NCBI RefSeq assembly: GCF_010468565.1
Contig: NZ_WUEG01000001.1
Location: 350,590 to 414,589, forward strand
Direction: 5' to 3'
DNA from: Allomuricauda sp. TY007
GTDB taxonomy: Bacteria; Bacteroidota; Bacteroidia; Flavobacteriales; Flavobacteriaceae
Length of the DNA: 64,000 bases
A program made the position numbers and the translations under genes. How positions within the stretch are numbered: position 1 is the stretch's first letter; each line of letters begins with the position of its first letter. Under the pieces are notes generated by a model. It was not told the origin of the DNA. It worked only from the letters and a program-made list of their open reading frames with translations, and did not search any database. Below, piece by piece: positions 17,409 through 25,516 of this stretch.

Positions 17409-18098
17409 ATGATACGGAAATTGAGGGAAGAGTTGATTAAGTTGTCCACTGAAATAATCACAGCAAGGGAGGATACCGATCTTGCGGCACTTTACGAAAA
17501 GTCGAAAGAGATTTATGAAAAGTTGGCCGTGTTGAAATTTATAGATGAAAAATTGAGCGATGTTCAGGTAGATGTTTCCCAAAACGTGATAGCCTCAAGA
17601 TTTGAGAAAATGGCCAATGCGGTATTGAGCGGGAACACATCGGTGCCCGAGAGTAATCCGCACCAAGAAGATATTATGACCCCGGGCATGGAGACCATTA
17701 AAGACATGGTTTCCGAAATGCCATCCAATGCCGATTTGGAACAGGTGTTTGCCGAGTTCGTGGCGAAGCCCGACCTTATGAAAAACGACAAAGATGAGGT
17801 GACACCCAATGAGAATGCCAGTACATCTTATAAATCTATCAAGCCCCAATCCTTAAATGATCGACTTGGCAAAGATTTTCAGGTAGGGCTCAATGATAAA
17901 TTGGCATTTGTAAAACATCTGTTCAATAACGACATGGAAGACTATACCCGTGTTCTCTCTCAACTCACAACAATAGATTCGGAGGAACGTTCCATCGCGT
18001 TTATCAACAATATGGTAAAACCCGAGTATAATAATTGGGAGGGCAAAGAAGAATACGAAGCCCGATTCTTGGCACTTATCGAGAGAAGATTCGCATAA
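17409..18098 (+). CDS. Conserved Bacteroidota hypothetical protein
   Basis: A 229-residue soluble, acidic protein. An N-terminal coiled-coil-like helix (about residues 1-50, rich in K/E/L) is followed by a low-complexity linker (about 70-140). A conserved C-terminal block begins SLNDRLGKDFQVGLNDKLAF and ends in MVKPEYNNW and a basic LIERRFA tail. I recognise the C-terminal block as common in Bacteroidota genomes next to rsmI or tdk, but no function is assigned to it. No catalytic motif or signal peptide is seen. The following rsmI gene has its own -7 box. Confidence 0.85.
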   Translation: MIRKLREELIKLSTEIITAREDTDLAALYEKSKEIYEKLAVLKFIDEKLSDVQVDVSQNVIASRFEKMANAVLSGNTSVPESNPHQEDIMTPGMETIKDMVSEMPSNADLEQVFAEFVAKPDLMKNDKDEVTPNENASTSYKSIKPQSLNDRLGKDFQVGLNDKLAFVKHLFNNDMEDYTRVLSQLTTIDSEERSIAFINNMVKPEYNNWEGKEEYEARFLALIERRFA

Positions 18099-18136
18099 AT
18101 CCGATTTTCAATTTTATTTTAATAGGAAGAAGACCG

Positions 18137-18144
18137 TAACTTTG
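18137..18144 (+). promoter_or_regulatory. -7 box immediately before rsmI (leaderless arrangement)
   Basis: TAACTTTG, a perfect TAnnTTTG, ends only 4 bases before the rsmI ATG. Transcription would start at or next to the start codon. The same spacing is seen for rnc and higB in this window. Confidence 0.45.
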
Positions 18145-18148
18145 GTGT

Positions 18149-18820
18149 ATGGGAAAGCTATACTTGGTTCCAACACCAATAGGAAATTTGGAGGACATGA
18201 CACTTCGCGCCATTAAGGTGCTCAAGGAAGTGGATGTGGTTTTGGCGGAAGATACCCGAACTAGCGGCAAATTGCTCAAGCATTTTGAGATCAACACCCC
18301 TCTGCAAAGCCACCACATGCACAACGAACATAAACAGATTGATGGCTTGGTGCAAAAAATGAAAGAGGGTACTACCTACGCCCTAATCTCTGACGCGGGT
18401 ACCCCCGCCATTTCCGACCCCGGGTTTTTATTGACCCGCGCTTGTGTTGAGAATGATATTGAGGTAGAATGCTTACCGGGAGCCACCGCTTTTGTGCCCG
18501 CTTTGGTAAATAGCGGACTGCCCAACGATCGATTTGTTTTTGAAGGGTTTCTCCCAATAAAAAAAGGTCGCCAGACCCGGCTTTTGGAACTCGCCGAAGA
18601 AACCCGAACCATGGTTTTTTATGAATCTCCCCACAAACTACTTAAAACCCTGACCCAATTTGTGGAATACTTTGGAGCAGAAAGACCCATTTCTGTATCT
18701 CGTGAATTGACAAAGTTGTATGAGGAGACCATCCGGGGAACCGCAAGTGAAGTGCTGGAGCATTTTACCGATCAACCACCCAAGGGGGAGTTTGTTATTG
18801 TGGTTGGAGGCAAAAAATAG
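18149..18820 (+). CDS. rsmI: 16S rRNA (cytidine-1402-2'-O)-methyltransferase
   Basis: SAM-dependent 2'-O-methylation of C1402 in the 30S P site. The 223 residues match short RsmI forms that lack the C-terminal extension. Motifs seen: LYLVPTPIGNLEDMTLRA at the N-terminus, AEDTRTSGKLLKHF, LISDAGTPAISDPGFLL (the family hallmark) and PGATAFVPALVNSGLP. The start sits 4 bases after a -7 box, suggesting a leaderless or near-leaderless mRNA. Confidence 0.95.
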   Translation: MGKLYLVPTPIGNLEDMTLRAIKVLKEVDVVLAEDTRTSGKLLKHFEINTPLQSHHMHNEHKQIDGLVQKMKEGTTYALISDAGTPAISDPGFLLTRACVENDIEVECLPGATAFVPALVNSGLPNDRFVFEGFLPIKKGRQTRLLELAEETRTMVFYESPHKLLKTLTQFVEYFGAERPISVSRELTKLYEETIRGTASEVLEHFTDQPPKGEFVIVVGGKK

Positions 18821-18860
18821 TTGTTAACTTCAACAAAACTTTACGACCCATTATATAAAA

Positions 18861-19436
18861 ATGGATGAATTACTTTCCAAAATACGGAACTGTTCCCATT
18901 GCGAGGAGCATTTGCCCTTGGGGCCCAGACCCATAGTTGCCGCCCACCCCAAATCCAAGATTGCCATTATTGGTCAGGCACCTGGAACCAAGGTGCACCA
19001 AACCGGTGTTCCGTGGGACGATCCCAGTGGAAAGCAACTCAGAAAATGGTTGAATGTCACGGATGAGCAATTTTATGATGAACAACTTTTTGCTTTAGTC
19101 CCCATGGGTTTTTGCTATCCAGGAAAGGGAAAATCTGGGGATTTGCCCCCGAGACCAGAATGTGCTCCGCTGTGGCATAAAGCTTTGGTGAATCAAATGC
19201 CAGACCTAAAACTTACTATTTTGATAGGCCAATACGCCCAAAAATATTATTTGGGCAATACCATGAAAAGAAACTTGACGGAAACGGTGAACAACTATCA
19301 AGAATATTTGCCCGATTGTTTTGTGTTGCCCCACCCATCGCCCAGAAACCGATTTTGGTTGAGTAAAAATCCTTGGTTCGATAAAGATGTACTACCGGAT
19401 TTAAGGAAAAGAGTTTCAAGTAGCCTTATTTCTTGA
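18861..19436 (+). CDS. Uracil-DNA glycosylase superfamily protein
   Basis: 191-residue protein of the UDG fold. Motif A-like segment AIIGQAPGTKVHQTGVPWDD lies near residue 36, and the C-terminal His motif VLPHPSPRN is near residue 155. These mark the base-excision glycosylase superfamily (the YqiJ/DUF-type branch often called uracil-DNA glycosylase family). An N-terminal CSHCEEHLPLGPRP carries two Cys, but a four-Cys iron-sulfur site as in families 4/5 is not present. Substrate specificity is not known. It starts 40 bases after rsmI and may be co-transcribed. Confidence 0.8.
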   Translation: MDELLSKIRNCSHCEEHLPLGPRPIVAAHPKSKIAIIGQAPGTKVHQTGVPWDDPSGKQLRKWLNVTDEQFYDEQLFALVPMGFCYPGKGKSGDLPPRPECAPLWHKALVNQMPDLKLTILIGQYAQKYYLGNTMKRNLTETVNNYQEYLPDCFVLPHPSPRNRFWLSKNPWFDKDVLPDLRKRVSSSLIS

Positions 19437-19443
19437 GCTTAGT

Positions 19444-20046
19444 CTAATATTTAGATCCATCGTGCTTTCCTTTTTGCCAACCCACTTCGCCTAAATATTT
19501 TTCCGCACTTTCCACGGCGCCATTTTCAATGGTTGTGCCCATGGAGTCGTTCCAGCGGTTAAGAAATCCAAAAAGAGAGATAACCCCCATCATTTCAATT
19601 ATTTCACCATCATCCCAATGTTTGTGCAACTGTTTTTTAATATCAGCGCTAACGGTGTTCGGTACTTGCGAAGCGGCCAGGGCAAAATCCAATGCAGCCC
19701 TTTCTGCATCAGAAAAGGCTTCATGTGTTCTGTACTCCCAAATATTGTCCAGTTGTTCTTGTTTGGCACCATATCGTTCCGCCGCTCGAATAGCATGGGC
19801 CTGGCAATACCTACACCCTGTTGCATTACTGCTAACCCAAGCGATCATTCGTTTTAGCGCGGAAGTCACCCTGCCCTCATTGGCCATCACCGCTTTGTTA
19901 AGGTTAATAAACGCTTTGGAAATTGCTGGCCTGTGCTGCATGGTCAAAACAGAATTGGGACAAAACCCAAGGGTTTCGTTAAAGAACTCTGCCAGTTGTT
20001 TGGTTTCTGGGTCGTGATCAGGAGCAAGGGGGGATACTAAGGCCAT
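19444..20046 (-). CDS. AhpD-like (carboxymuconolactone decarboxylase family) peroxidase-related protein
   Basis: All-helical AhpD-fold protein of 200 residues. The redox motif CxxC-x-x-x-H is visible as GCRYCQAHAIRAAERYG near residue 87, the catalytic site of alkylhydroperoxidase-like proteins. I use Met 20046 (MALVSPLAPDHDPE); the frame extends 14 residues further, but that extension overlaps the divergent osmC promoter region and looks non-coding. Its divergent neighbour is an OsmC-type peroxidase, so both may serve peroxide defence (inference from family and context). Confidence 0.82.
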   Translation of the reverse strand: MALVSPLAPDHDPETKQLAEFFNETLGFCPNSVLTMQHRPAISKAFINLNKAVMANEGRVTSALKRMIAWVSSNATGCRYCQAHAIRAAERYGAKQEQLDNIWEYRTHEAFSDAERAALDFALAASQVPNTVSADIKKQLHKHWDDGEIIEMMGVISLFGFLNRWNDSMGTTIENGAVESAEKYLGEVGWQKGKHDGSKY

Positions 20047-20063
20047 GGTTGAGTTATAAATTG

Positions 20064-20071
20064 TATTTTTG
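20064..20071 (+). promoter_or_regulatory. Candidate -7 box for osmC-like gene
   Basis: TATTTTTG matches TAnnTTTG, 29 bases before the OsmC-family ATG, in the divergent gap with the AhpD-like gene. Confidence 0.4.
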
Positions 20072-20100
20072 AACTCCACAAGAAACAAAAATTAAACTTC

Positions 20101-20523
20101 ATGACAAATCACATAACTACCAAATGGTTGGGTGAAATGGCTTTTGAGAGCAACAACCCATCCGGACATACTGTACGAATCGACGCCGGAGAAGAAAGTG
20201 GCGGCTCTGCCGCAGGATTGCGCCCCAAAGCCCTAATGTTATCCAGTTTGGCCGGTTGTTCCGGTCTTGATGTGGCATCACTTATCAAAAAAATGAAGCT
20301 GGAAGTAGATGATTTCAAAATAGAGACCATTGCGAATTTGACTGACGAACATCCAAAACATTACGATTCCGTTGTTGTTGAATATCACTTTACGGGTTCC
20401 AACCTCAATGAGGACAAACTCCAAAAAGCCGTAGATCTTTCCGTGGAAAAATATTGTGGTGTTATGGAAATGTTCAGAAAATTTGCTAAGCTGGACATTA
20501 AGACCATTTTTCATCATAAGTAA
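20101..20523 (+). CDS. OsmC family protein (organic hydroperoxide type)
   Basis: 140-residue OsmC/Ohr-fold protein. The two active-site Cys of the family are present: one in LSSLAGCSGLDVASLI near residue 54 and one in VEKYCGVMEM near 119. These proteins reduce organic hydroperoxides with thiol donors. Length and Cys spacing fit OsmC rather than a truncated form. It is divergent from the AhpD-like gene, and followed by the repeat-flanked four-helix-bundle cassette. Confidence 0.88.
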   Translation: MTNHITTKWLGEMAFESNNPSGHTVRIDAGEESGGSAAGLRPKALMLSSLAGCSGLDVASLIKKMKLEVDDFKIETIANLTDEHPKHYDSVVVEYHFTGSNLNEDKLQKAVDLSVEKYCGVMEMFRKFAKLDIKTIFHHK

Positions 20524-20562
20524 AATTCAAATATAAGCTCAAGTACAATACTCAAGTGCAAG

Positions 20563-20590
20563 TTCAATTTTAAGTACGGACACCAAGTTT
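20563..20590. repeat. Left inverted-repeat arm of the four-helix-bundle cassette
   Basis: 28 bases ending in GGACACCAAGTTT. They are the reverse complement of 21016-21043 except for one base. Confidence 0.85.
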
Positions 20591-20654
20591 AAATTCGAGT
20601 AAATCGATTATATTTAACAATTAGGTCAACCTCAAAATCAAATCAACATGATTT

Positions 20655-21008
20655 ATGACCCACAAAAAATTTGATTTAGAGGAAAGATTTGTTGAGTTGG
20701 CAGCTAATATTGCTTTCTTCTGTAAAGACCTACCCAACGATTTTACTGGCCAGTATTATGGCAACCAACTGCTTCGTTCAGCGGGTAGTGCAGCTTTGAA
20801 TTTTGGTGAGACTCAAGGAACCTGTTCGGACAAAGATTATATCCACAGAGCGACCATATCGTTAAGGGAACTGAAAGAATCAAGAGTGAACCTCAAAATT
20901 TTGAATAAAATAGACTATGGCGATGAAGAAATACGTAAAAGTTTACTGGATGAAGATGAGCAATTGATTAAAATCATGGCCACAATAATCAAAAACAAAA
21001 AACGATAA
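20655..21008 (+). CDS. Four helix bundle protein (23S rRNA intervening-sequence / bAvd-like family)
   Basis: 117-residue all-helical protein of the four-helix-bundle family first seen in 23S rRNA intervening sequences and related to the bAvd accessory protein of diversity-generating retroelements. Family hallmarks are the N-terminal FDLEERFVELAANIA and QLLRSAGSAALNFGE with the conserved R-S-x-x-S-x-x-x-N-x-x-E pattern, then LRELKESRVNL. No reverse transcriptase is nearby. The gene is framed by inverted repeats, which suggests it moves as, or marks, a cassette. Molecular function unknown. Confidence 0.85.
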   Translation: MTHKKFDLEERFVELAANIAFFCKDLPNDFTGQYYGNQLLRSAGSAALNFGETQGTCSDKDYIHRATISLRELKESRVNLKILNKIDYGDEEIRKSLLDEDEQLIKIMATIIKNKKR

Positions 21009-21015
21009 GCACTTG

Positions 21016-21043
21016 AAACTTGGTGCCCGTACTTAAAATTGAA
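21016..21043. repeat. Right inverted-repeat arm of the four-helix-bundle cassette
   Basis: Starts AAACTTGGTGCCC, 7 bases after the gene's stop; reverse complement of 20563-20590 with one mismatch. Confidence 0.85.
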
Positions 21044-21110
21044 CCTGAACCTGAACTTGAGTTTGAAACCCGAACTTGAGTTTGAAACCCGAATTTGAAC
21101 TTATAAAACC

Positions 21111-22799
21111 ATGCGCTGGACCGTAAAGCCAAAACCCGAACAAGAATCCATTGACCAACTTTCCGAAGCATTGGGCGTTGATGACTTGATTGCCCAATTA
21201 TTGATTCAGCGCGGAATTACGAATTATGATGAGGCAAAGGCGTTCTTCCGTCCGGAATTGAGCCATCTGCATGACCCTTTTTTGATGAAGGACATGCACA
21301 AAGCAGTTGACCGGATTGAGCAAGCCATAGCCAACCAAGAAAACATTTTGGTTTACGGAGACTACGATGTGGACGGCACCACTTCCGTAGCCTTGATGAG
21401 TTCTTTTTTGATGGAAACCTACCCCAATGTGGCGACCTATATTCCAGATCGCTACGCGGAAGGATATGGCATTTCTTTTCAAGGGATTGATTTTGCAGCG
21501 GACAACGACATTGGTTTGATGATTGCACTAGATTGCGGCATCAAGGCCATTGACCAGATAGCATACGCCAAGAAAAAAGGGATTGATGTGATTGTTTGCG
21601 ATCACCACCGGCCAGGTCTAGAACTGCCTGATGCCGTCGCGGTCTTGGACCCCAAACAGGAAGATTGTGCCTATCCGTACAAAGAGCTTTGTGGATGTGG
21701 AGTTGGATTTAAATTGATTCAAGCCTTGAGTGCCAAGCAAGGAAAAACCATAGATGATTTAATGCTGTATTTGGATTTGGTGGCCACAGCAATCGCAGCG
21801 GATATTGTGCCGATTACAGGAGAAAATCGGGTACTGGCTTATTATGGATTGCTCGTCATCAACAAAAACCCAAGAACAGGAATCAAGGCATTAATTAATC
21901 AGACCAAAAAACGGGAGCTTACCATCACGGATGTAGTGTTCATCATTGCGCCAAGAATCAATGCGGCCGGACGGATGAAACACGGCCAACATGCTGTAAA
22001 TCTGCTTACGGAAACCGACTTTGCCCAAGCACAACAGTTTGCTTCAGAAATTGAATTGTTCAATACCGAACGAAGAAGCTTGGATCAGGAAATCACACAA
22101 GAAGCCTTGGTGCAAATCCAAGAAAACCAAGAAGAAGACAAATTCACTTCTGTGGTCTATAATCAAAACTGGCACAAAGGAGTAATCGGTATTGTGGCCT
22201 CACGATTAACGGAGACCTACTATAGGCCCACTTTGGTGTTTACCAAAAGTGGGGATAAATTGGCAGCTTCCGCACGATCGGTAAAAGGGTTTGACATCTA
22301 CAATGCCCTTGAGGGCTGTTCCGATTGTTTGGAGCAGTTTGGCGGGCATATGTACGCAGCGGGCCTTACCTTGTTGGAAGAACAGTACGAAACCTTCAAG
22401 AATCAGTTCGAAAAAGTGGTTTCGGAAACCATCGACCCAATATTGTTAAAGCCCGAAATTTCTGTGGATGCAAAAATCCAAATGGACCAGATTACCTCAA
22501 AACTGATGCGCATCTTAAAACAATTTGCCCCTTTTGGGCCTGGAAACATGACTCCGATTTTTATGGCAGAAGGATTAAAGGACACAGGGTATGCCCGCGG
22601 TGTAGGTGAAGGGGGGAAACATTTAAAATGCAGTGTATATCGGTCCGGTTCCGAACCCATTGGTGGAATTGGATTTAATTTAGGCAATAAAATAGACAAA
22701 GTTAAGGGCGTACAATCTTTTGATGCCGTATTTTCGTTAGATGAAAATGAATGGAATGGAACGGTGAGCCTTCAACTTAAACTAAGAGATATTCGCTAG
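21111..22799 (+). CDS. recJ: Single-stranded-DNA-specific exonuclease RecJ
   Basis: 5'-3' ssDNA exonuclease of recombination and mismatch repair. The 562 residues hold the DHH-family motifs: VYGDYDVDGTTSVALM (motif I) near residue 80, MIALDCGIKAID (II), VIVCDHHRPG (III, the DHH), and PRINAAGRM (IV). The C-terminal DHHA1 part has the GGH-type motif in FGGHMYAAGL, followed by an OB-like domain. The start lies just outside the repeat cassette, and the MFS gene follows 6 bases after the stop. Confidence 0.95.
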   Translation: MRWTVKPKPEQESIDQLSEALGVDDLIAQLLIQRGITNYDEAKAFFRPELSHLHDPFLMKDMHKAVDRIEQAIANQENILVYGDYDVDGTTSVALMSSFLMETYPNVATYIPDRYAEGYGISFQGIDFAADNDIGLMIALDCGIKAIDQIAYAKKKGIDVIVCDHHRPGLELPDAVAVLDPKQEDCAYPYKELCGCGVGFKLIQALSAKQGKTIDDLMLYLDLVATAIAADIVPITGENRVLAYYGLLVINKNPRTGIKALINQTKKRELTITDVVFIIAPRINAAGRMKHGQHAVNLLTETDFAQAQQFASEIELFNTERRSLDQEITQEALVQIQENQEEDKFTSVVYNQNWHKGVIGIVASRLTETYYRPTLVFTKSGDKLAASARSVKGFDIYNALEGCSDCLEQFGGHMYAAGLTLLEEQYETFKNQFEKVVSETIDPILLKPEISVDAKIQMDQITSKLMRILKQFAPFGPGNMTPIFMAEGLKDTGYARGVGEGGKHLKCSVYRSGSEPIGGIGFNLGNKIDKVKGVQSFDAVFSLDENEWNGTVSLQLKLRDIR

Positions 22800-22805
22800 T
22801 AATTT

Positions 22806-24065
22806 ATGGACCCCTACGCAGCACTACGCTATAAGGAATTCAATATATTTTTGATTGTACGTTTTGCCATGGTATTTGCATGGTCCATGCAATTTATTGT
22901 GATTGAATGGCAGGTGTATTCCTTGACCAAAGACCCACTTTCCCTCGGTATCATCGGATTGATGGAAGTGATTCCAGCGGTGAGCATGGCCCTTTTTGCA
23001 GGACATATTGTAGATCAACGGGAAAAACGAAACCTTTTGATTATCTGCATTGCCGGGTTCTCCGTAATCAGTCTTGGACTGTTCTTGTTGAGCTGGCCCG
23101 GACTTGAAGATTCATGGGAACCCAACACTATACTGTATTCCATTTATGCCTTGGTGTTTTTGGGTGGATTTGTGCGCTCCTTTTTGGGTCCGACCATTTT
23201 CTCATTGATTGCTTTGATCGTTCCTAAAAAAATATATCCGAATGCTGCTACCTGGAGCAGTTCCACATGGCAATTGGCATCGGTTTTGGGCCCTGCGTTG
23301 GCAGGATTTTCCATTAGCTGGATTGGGGTGCATTGGAGTATGTGCGTTATTTTCGGTTTCTCTTTGTTTGCATTGATTTTCCTCTTCCAGATCCCCAGAA
23401 AACCCATTATGAACCCAAAAATTGGCGAGCCCGTATTTCAAAGTTTGCGGGATGGACTCAAATTTGTTTTTGGAAACAAGGCCATTTTTGGAGCGCTTAC
23501 TTTGGATATGATTGCGGTACTATTTGGTGGCGCTGTAGCGCTTTTGCCCGTTTATGCTCAGGACATTTTGCATGTGGGTTCCGAAGGTTTCGGGATTTTA
23601 CGGGCGGCACCAGCAGTTGGAGCTTCTATTACTATGTTGGGATCTACGAGATTTCCCCTGCATAAAAATGCGGGTAAAAAATTGTTGATGGCAGTTTTCG
23701 CCTTTGGAGTCTGTATTATTGTGTTTGGACTGTCCGAGTTATTTTGGTTATCGGTAATTGCTTTGTTCCTAAGTGGTGCAGTAGATGGGGTTTCCATGAT
23801 TATACGTCAGACTATCTTACAATTAAAGACGCCAGACAATATGCGCGGCAGGGTAGCTTCAGTAAACTCTATGTTTGTGGGGTCGTCCAACGAGTTGGGT
23901 GCTTTTGAAAGTGGATTGGCCGCTAAATTATTGGGAACGGTTACCGCAGTAGTGTTCGGTGGATGTATGACCCTGCTTACTGCCGGTACAACCGCCATTG
24001 TTTCACCGAGCTTCAGGCGATTGGACCTTCAAAAAGATATTGACGAGCACGAAAAGGAAGATTAG
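22806..24065 (+). CDS. MFS transporter
   Basis: 419-residue inner-membrane carrier with about 12 hydrophobic helices. The loop between TM2 and TM3 reads GHIVDQREKRNLLI, the major-facilitator D-x-x-x-R-R/K signature, and the overall architecture resembles EntS/MFS_3 exporters (FRSFLGPTIFSLI, SSTWQLASVLGPALAG). The substrate is not predictable. It is 6 bases behind recJ, likely in one transcript, and its stop overlaps that of the convergent lpxH by 4 bases. Confidence 0.9.
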   Translation: MDPYAALRYKEFNIFLIVRFAMVFAWSMQFIVIEWQVYSLTKDPLSLGIIGLMEVIPAVSMALFAGHIVDQREKRNLLIICIAGFSVISLGLFLLSWPGLEDSWEPNTILYSIYALVFLGGFVRSFLGPTIFSLIALIVPKKIYPNAATWSSSTWQLASVLGPALAGFSISWIGVHWSMCVIFGFSLFALIFLFQIPRKPIMNPKIGEPVFQSLRDGLKFVFGNKAIFGALTLDMIAVLFGGAVALLPVYAQDILHVGSEGFGILRAAPAVGASITMLGSTRFPLHKNAGKKLLMAVFAFGVCIIVFGLSELFWLSVIALFLSGAVDGVSMIIRQTILQLKTPDNMRGRVASVNSMFVGSSNELGAFESGLAAKLLGTVTAVVFGGCMTLLTAGTTAIVSPSFRRLDLQKDIDEHEKED

Positions 24066-24829
24066 TCTTCCAATTTCTCCAAGGTCAACTTTTCACCATC
24101 AAAAACAGCGTAGGTAAAATAGGAAATCCAGTCCCCGAGATTGGTGTAAGTGGATTTTTCGTTGAGCTTGATTTCCATGGGTAGATGGCGGTGACCAAAA
24201 ATAAAATGGTCGTAATGCTGCTCCTCCAGCTTGCGTTTGGCGTATAAAATAAGCCATTCCTTATCCTCTCCTAAGAATTTGGCATCTGCTTCGCCAGAAA
24301 TTATCTTATTGTTCACGGATAGATGTTGACCCAGCCTCACGCCCAAATCAGGATGCAGCCACTTAAAAAACCATTTGGCCACGGGATTGGTAAACACCTT
24401 TTTCATCCGCTTGAAGCCTTTGTCATGTGGGCCCAATCCGTCACCGTGTCCAATAAAAAACGAAGTATCGTTGATGAGGAATTGCTGAGGTTTGTGATAG
24501 ACCGGTATGTTGAGCTCTTCTTCAAAATAACCATCCATCCAGAGGTCGTGATTGCCCACAAAATAGTTAATGGAAATGCCCATGTCGGTAAGTTCGGCCA
24601 ATTTTCCCAAGGTACGGGTAAAGCCTTTGGGTACTACTGTTTTGTATTCGAACCAAAAGTCGAAAAGGTCGCCCATTAAAAAAATGGCCGCGGCATCGTC
24701 TTTAATGGAATCGAGCCAGGCCACAAATTTTTTCTCGCGGGGCAGACTGTCCTTTCGGGCGGGAGCCCCGAGGTGGTTATCGCTCGCGAAATAGACTTTT
24801 TTGCCTTTAGGAAGTGAAATATTGTCCAA
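24062..24829 (-). CDS. lpxH: UDP-2,3-diacylglucosamine diphosphatase (LpxH-type calcineurin-like phosphoesterase)
   Basis: Hydrolyses UDP-diacylglucosamine to lipid X in lipid A synthesis, peripheral at the inner membrane. The 255 residues carry the metallophosphoesterase motifs: VYFASDNHLGAPAR (D-x-H), MGDLFDFWFEY (G-D-x-x-D), VGNHDLWM (G-N-H-D), and the C-terminal pair FIGHGDG and IFGHRHLP. This form is standard in Flavobacteria. A RelE-type toxin gene lies just 5 bases upstream on the same strand, so the toxin-antitoxin pair and lpxH may share a transcript. Confidence 0.9.
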   Translation of the reverse strand: MDNISLPKGKKVYFASDNHLGAPARKDSLPREKKFVAWLDSIKDDAAAIFLMGDLFDFWFEYKTVVPKGFTRTLGKLAELTDMGISINYFVGNHDLWMDGYFEEELNIPVYHKPQQFLINDTSFFIGHGDGLGPHDKGFKRMKKVFTNPVAKWFFKWLHPDLGVRLGQHLSVNNKIISGEADAKFLGEDKEWLILYAKRKLEEQHYDHFIFGHRHLPMEIKLNEKSTYTNLGDWISYFTYAVFDGEKLTLEKLED

Positions 24830-24834
24830 TTGGT

Positions 24835-25101
24835 CTAAGGAAAAAGTTTATATATGTCATTTCGTTTTACAAAACGAGACAATATTAAGGTATTGTTTTC
24901 GTAATAAAAACCAAGTCGGTATGTGCCGACTCTTATTCTGAAAGCATTCGGGTGTCCTGCTAACTTCTTGACGGGCTTAAGTTCGTCCAAAACCTTGGCC
25001 TTTTTCATTTCGAGAATGGTAAGCTTCAATTTCTGCTTTATCTTTTTATCATTAATCTTTCTTAAATCTTTTTCAAGTGATTTATGATATTTGATTTTCA
25101 T
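24835..25101 (-). CDS. RelE/ParE-family toxin
   Basis: Small basic protein of 88 residues with the RelE/ParE fold: N-terminal two-helix hairpin (KSLEKDLRKINDKKIKQKLKL), then strand-rich core with LKPVKKLAGHPNAFRIRVGTYR and LILSRFVKRNDIYK. This resembles mRNA interferase RelE. Its start overlaps the upstream antitoxin stop by 4 bases (ATGA), typical of coupled toxin-antitoxin operons. Whether it is active, and whether it targets ribosome-bound mRNA (RelE) or gyrase (ParE), cannot be told. Confidence 0.85.
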   Translation of the reverse strand: MKIKYHKSLEKDLRKINDKKIKQKLKLTILEMKKAKVLDELKPVKKLAGHPNAFRIRVGTYRLGFYYENNTLILSRFVKRNDIYKLFP

Positions 25102-25358
25102 TCATCAAGAATTTTAAAGACATCTTCCTCACTGACAAAGTCTTCTTTGTCTGTTTGCTGCATCAGAAGTAGAAGCCCAAGGTCTTCCTTCTCTTCTTCT
25201 GATAGCTTTTCGAAACGTTCCAGTTCTTTGTTTTTCACATATTCAACCACAGCCTTTTCCATCAAGGCCTTAACGCTCAAGTTTTCAAAAGCGGAAAGCA
25301 CTTTGAGCTTTACTACCAATGACTTATCGACTTCAATCAGTTTTTTGACATGTTCCAT
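25098..25358 (-). CDS. Antitoxin of the RelE-type pair (ribbon-helix-helix-like)
   Basis: 86 residues. The N-terminal half (VDKSLVVKLKVLSAFENLSVKALMEKAV) looks like a ribbon-helix-helix DNA-binding domain. The C-terminal half is strongly acidic (KLSEEEKEDLGLLL and SEEDVFKILDE), fit to neutralise a basic toxin. It precedes and overlaps the toxin by 4 bases. A perfect 28-base A/T palindrome 31 bases upstream is a likely autoregulatory operator. Confidence 0.8.
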   Translation of the reverse strand: MEHVKKLIEVDKSLVVKLKVLSAFENLSVKALMEKAVVEYVKNKELERFEKLSEEEKEDLGLLLLMQQTDKEDFVSEEDVFKILDE

Positions 25359-25389
25359 AAAACTTGGTCTCTCAAATTCTAAACTAGCA

Positions 25390-25417
25390 AATATATAAAA
25401 TATATATTTTATATATT
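25390..25417. promoter_or_regulatory. 28-base perfect palindrome upstream of antitoxin (candidate operator)
   Basis: A/T-only sequence that equals its own reverse complement across all 28 bases, positioned 31-59 bases before the antitoxin start. RHH antitoxins bind such symmetric sites. It could also serve as an A/T hairpin. Its right end overlaps the stop codon of the small membrane ORF. Confidence 0.5.
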
Positions 25418-25508
25418 ATTTTTTGTAACGTCGGTTGCTTCGTATTCTATTGACCACATACACCACAATCACGAAAAGGGCCAATATGGGGAAAATCAAA
25501 TCATTCAT
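25416..25508 (-). CDS. Putative 30-residue small membrane protein
   Basis: ATG at 25508 opens a 30-codon frame: MNDLIFPILALFVIV, continuing hydrophobic to residue 19, then a strongly basic tail (NRIRSNRRYKK). That is one TM helix plus a positive cytoplasmic end. It lies 8 bases after the enoyl-CoA hydratase stop on the same strand, so it would be read from that transcript. No family recognised. Conservation data would be needed for certainty. Confidence 0.5.
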   Translation of the reverse strand: MNDLIFPILALFVIVVYVVNRIRSNRRYKK

Positions 25509-25516
25509 AACTACTT

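Larger units (their letters stand above)
20525..21105. mobile_element. Candidate repeat-bounded cassette carrying a four-helix-bundle gene
   Basis: The gene at 20655-21008 is enclosed by inverted repeats: 20563-20590 and 21016-21043 are reverse complements in 27 of 28 positions. Outside both arms lie degenerate AAGTTCAAG-type runs pointing towards each other (20525-20562 and 21044-21105). No transposase is present. The same AAGTTCAAG-type sequence reappears without a gene at 50.8-51.3 kb. I infer a non-autonomous mobile or gene-conversion unit. Confidence 0.5.

Noticed and set aside
20655..21008. Diversity-generating retroelement around the four-helix-bundle gene
   Set aside because: The protein family is related to bAvd, but no reverse transcriptase or template/variable repeat pair is present.
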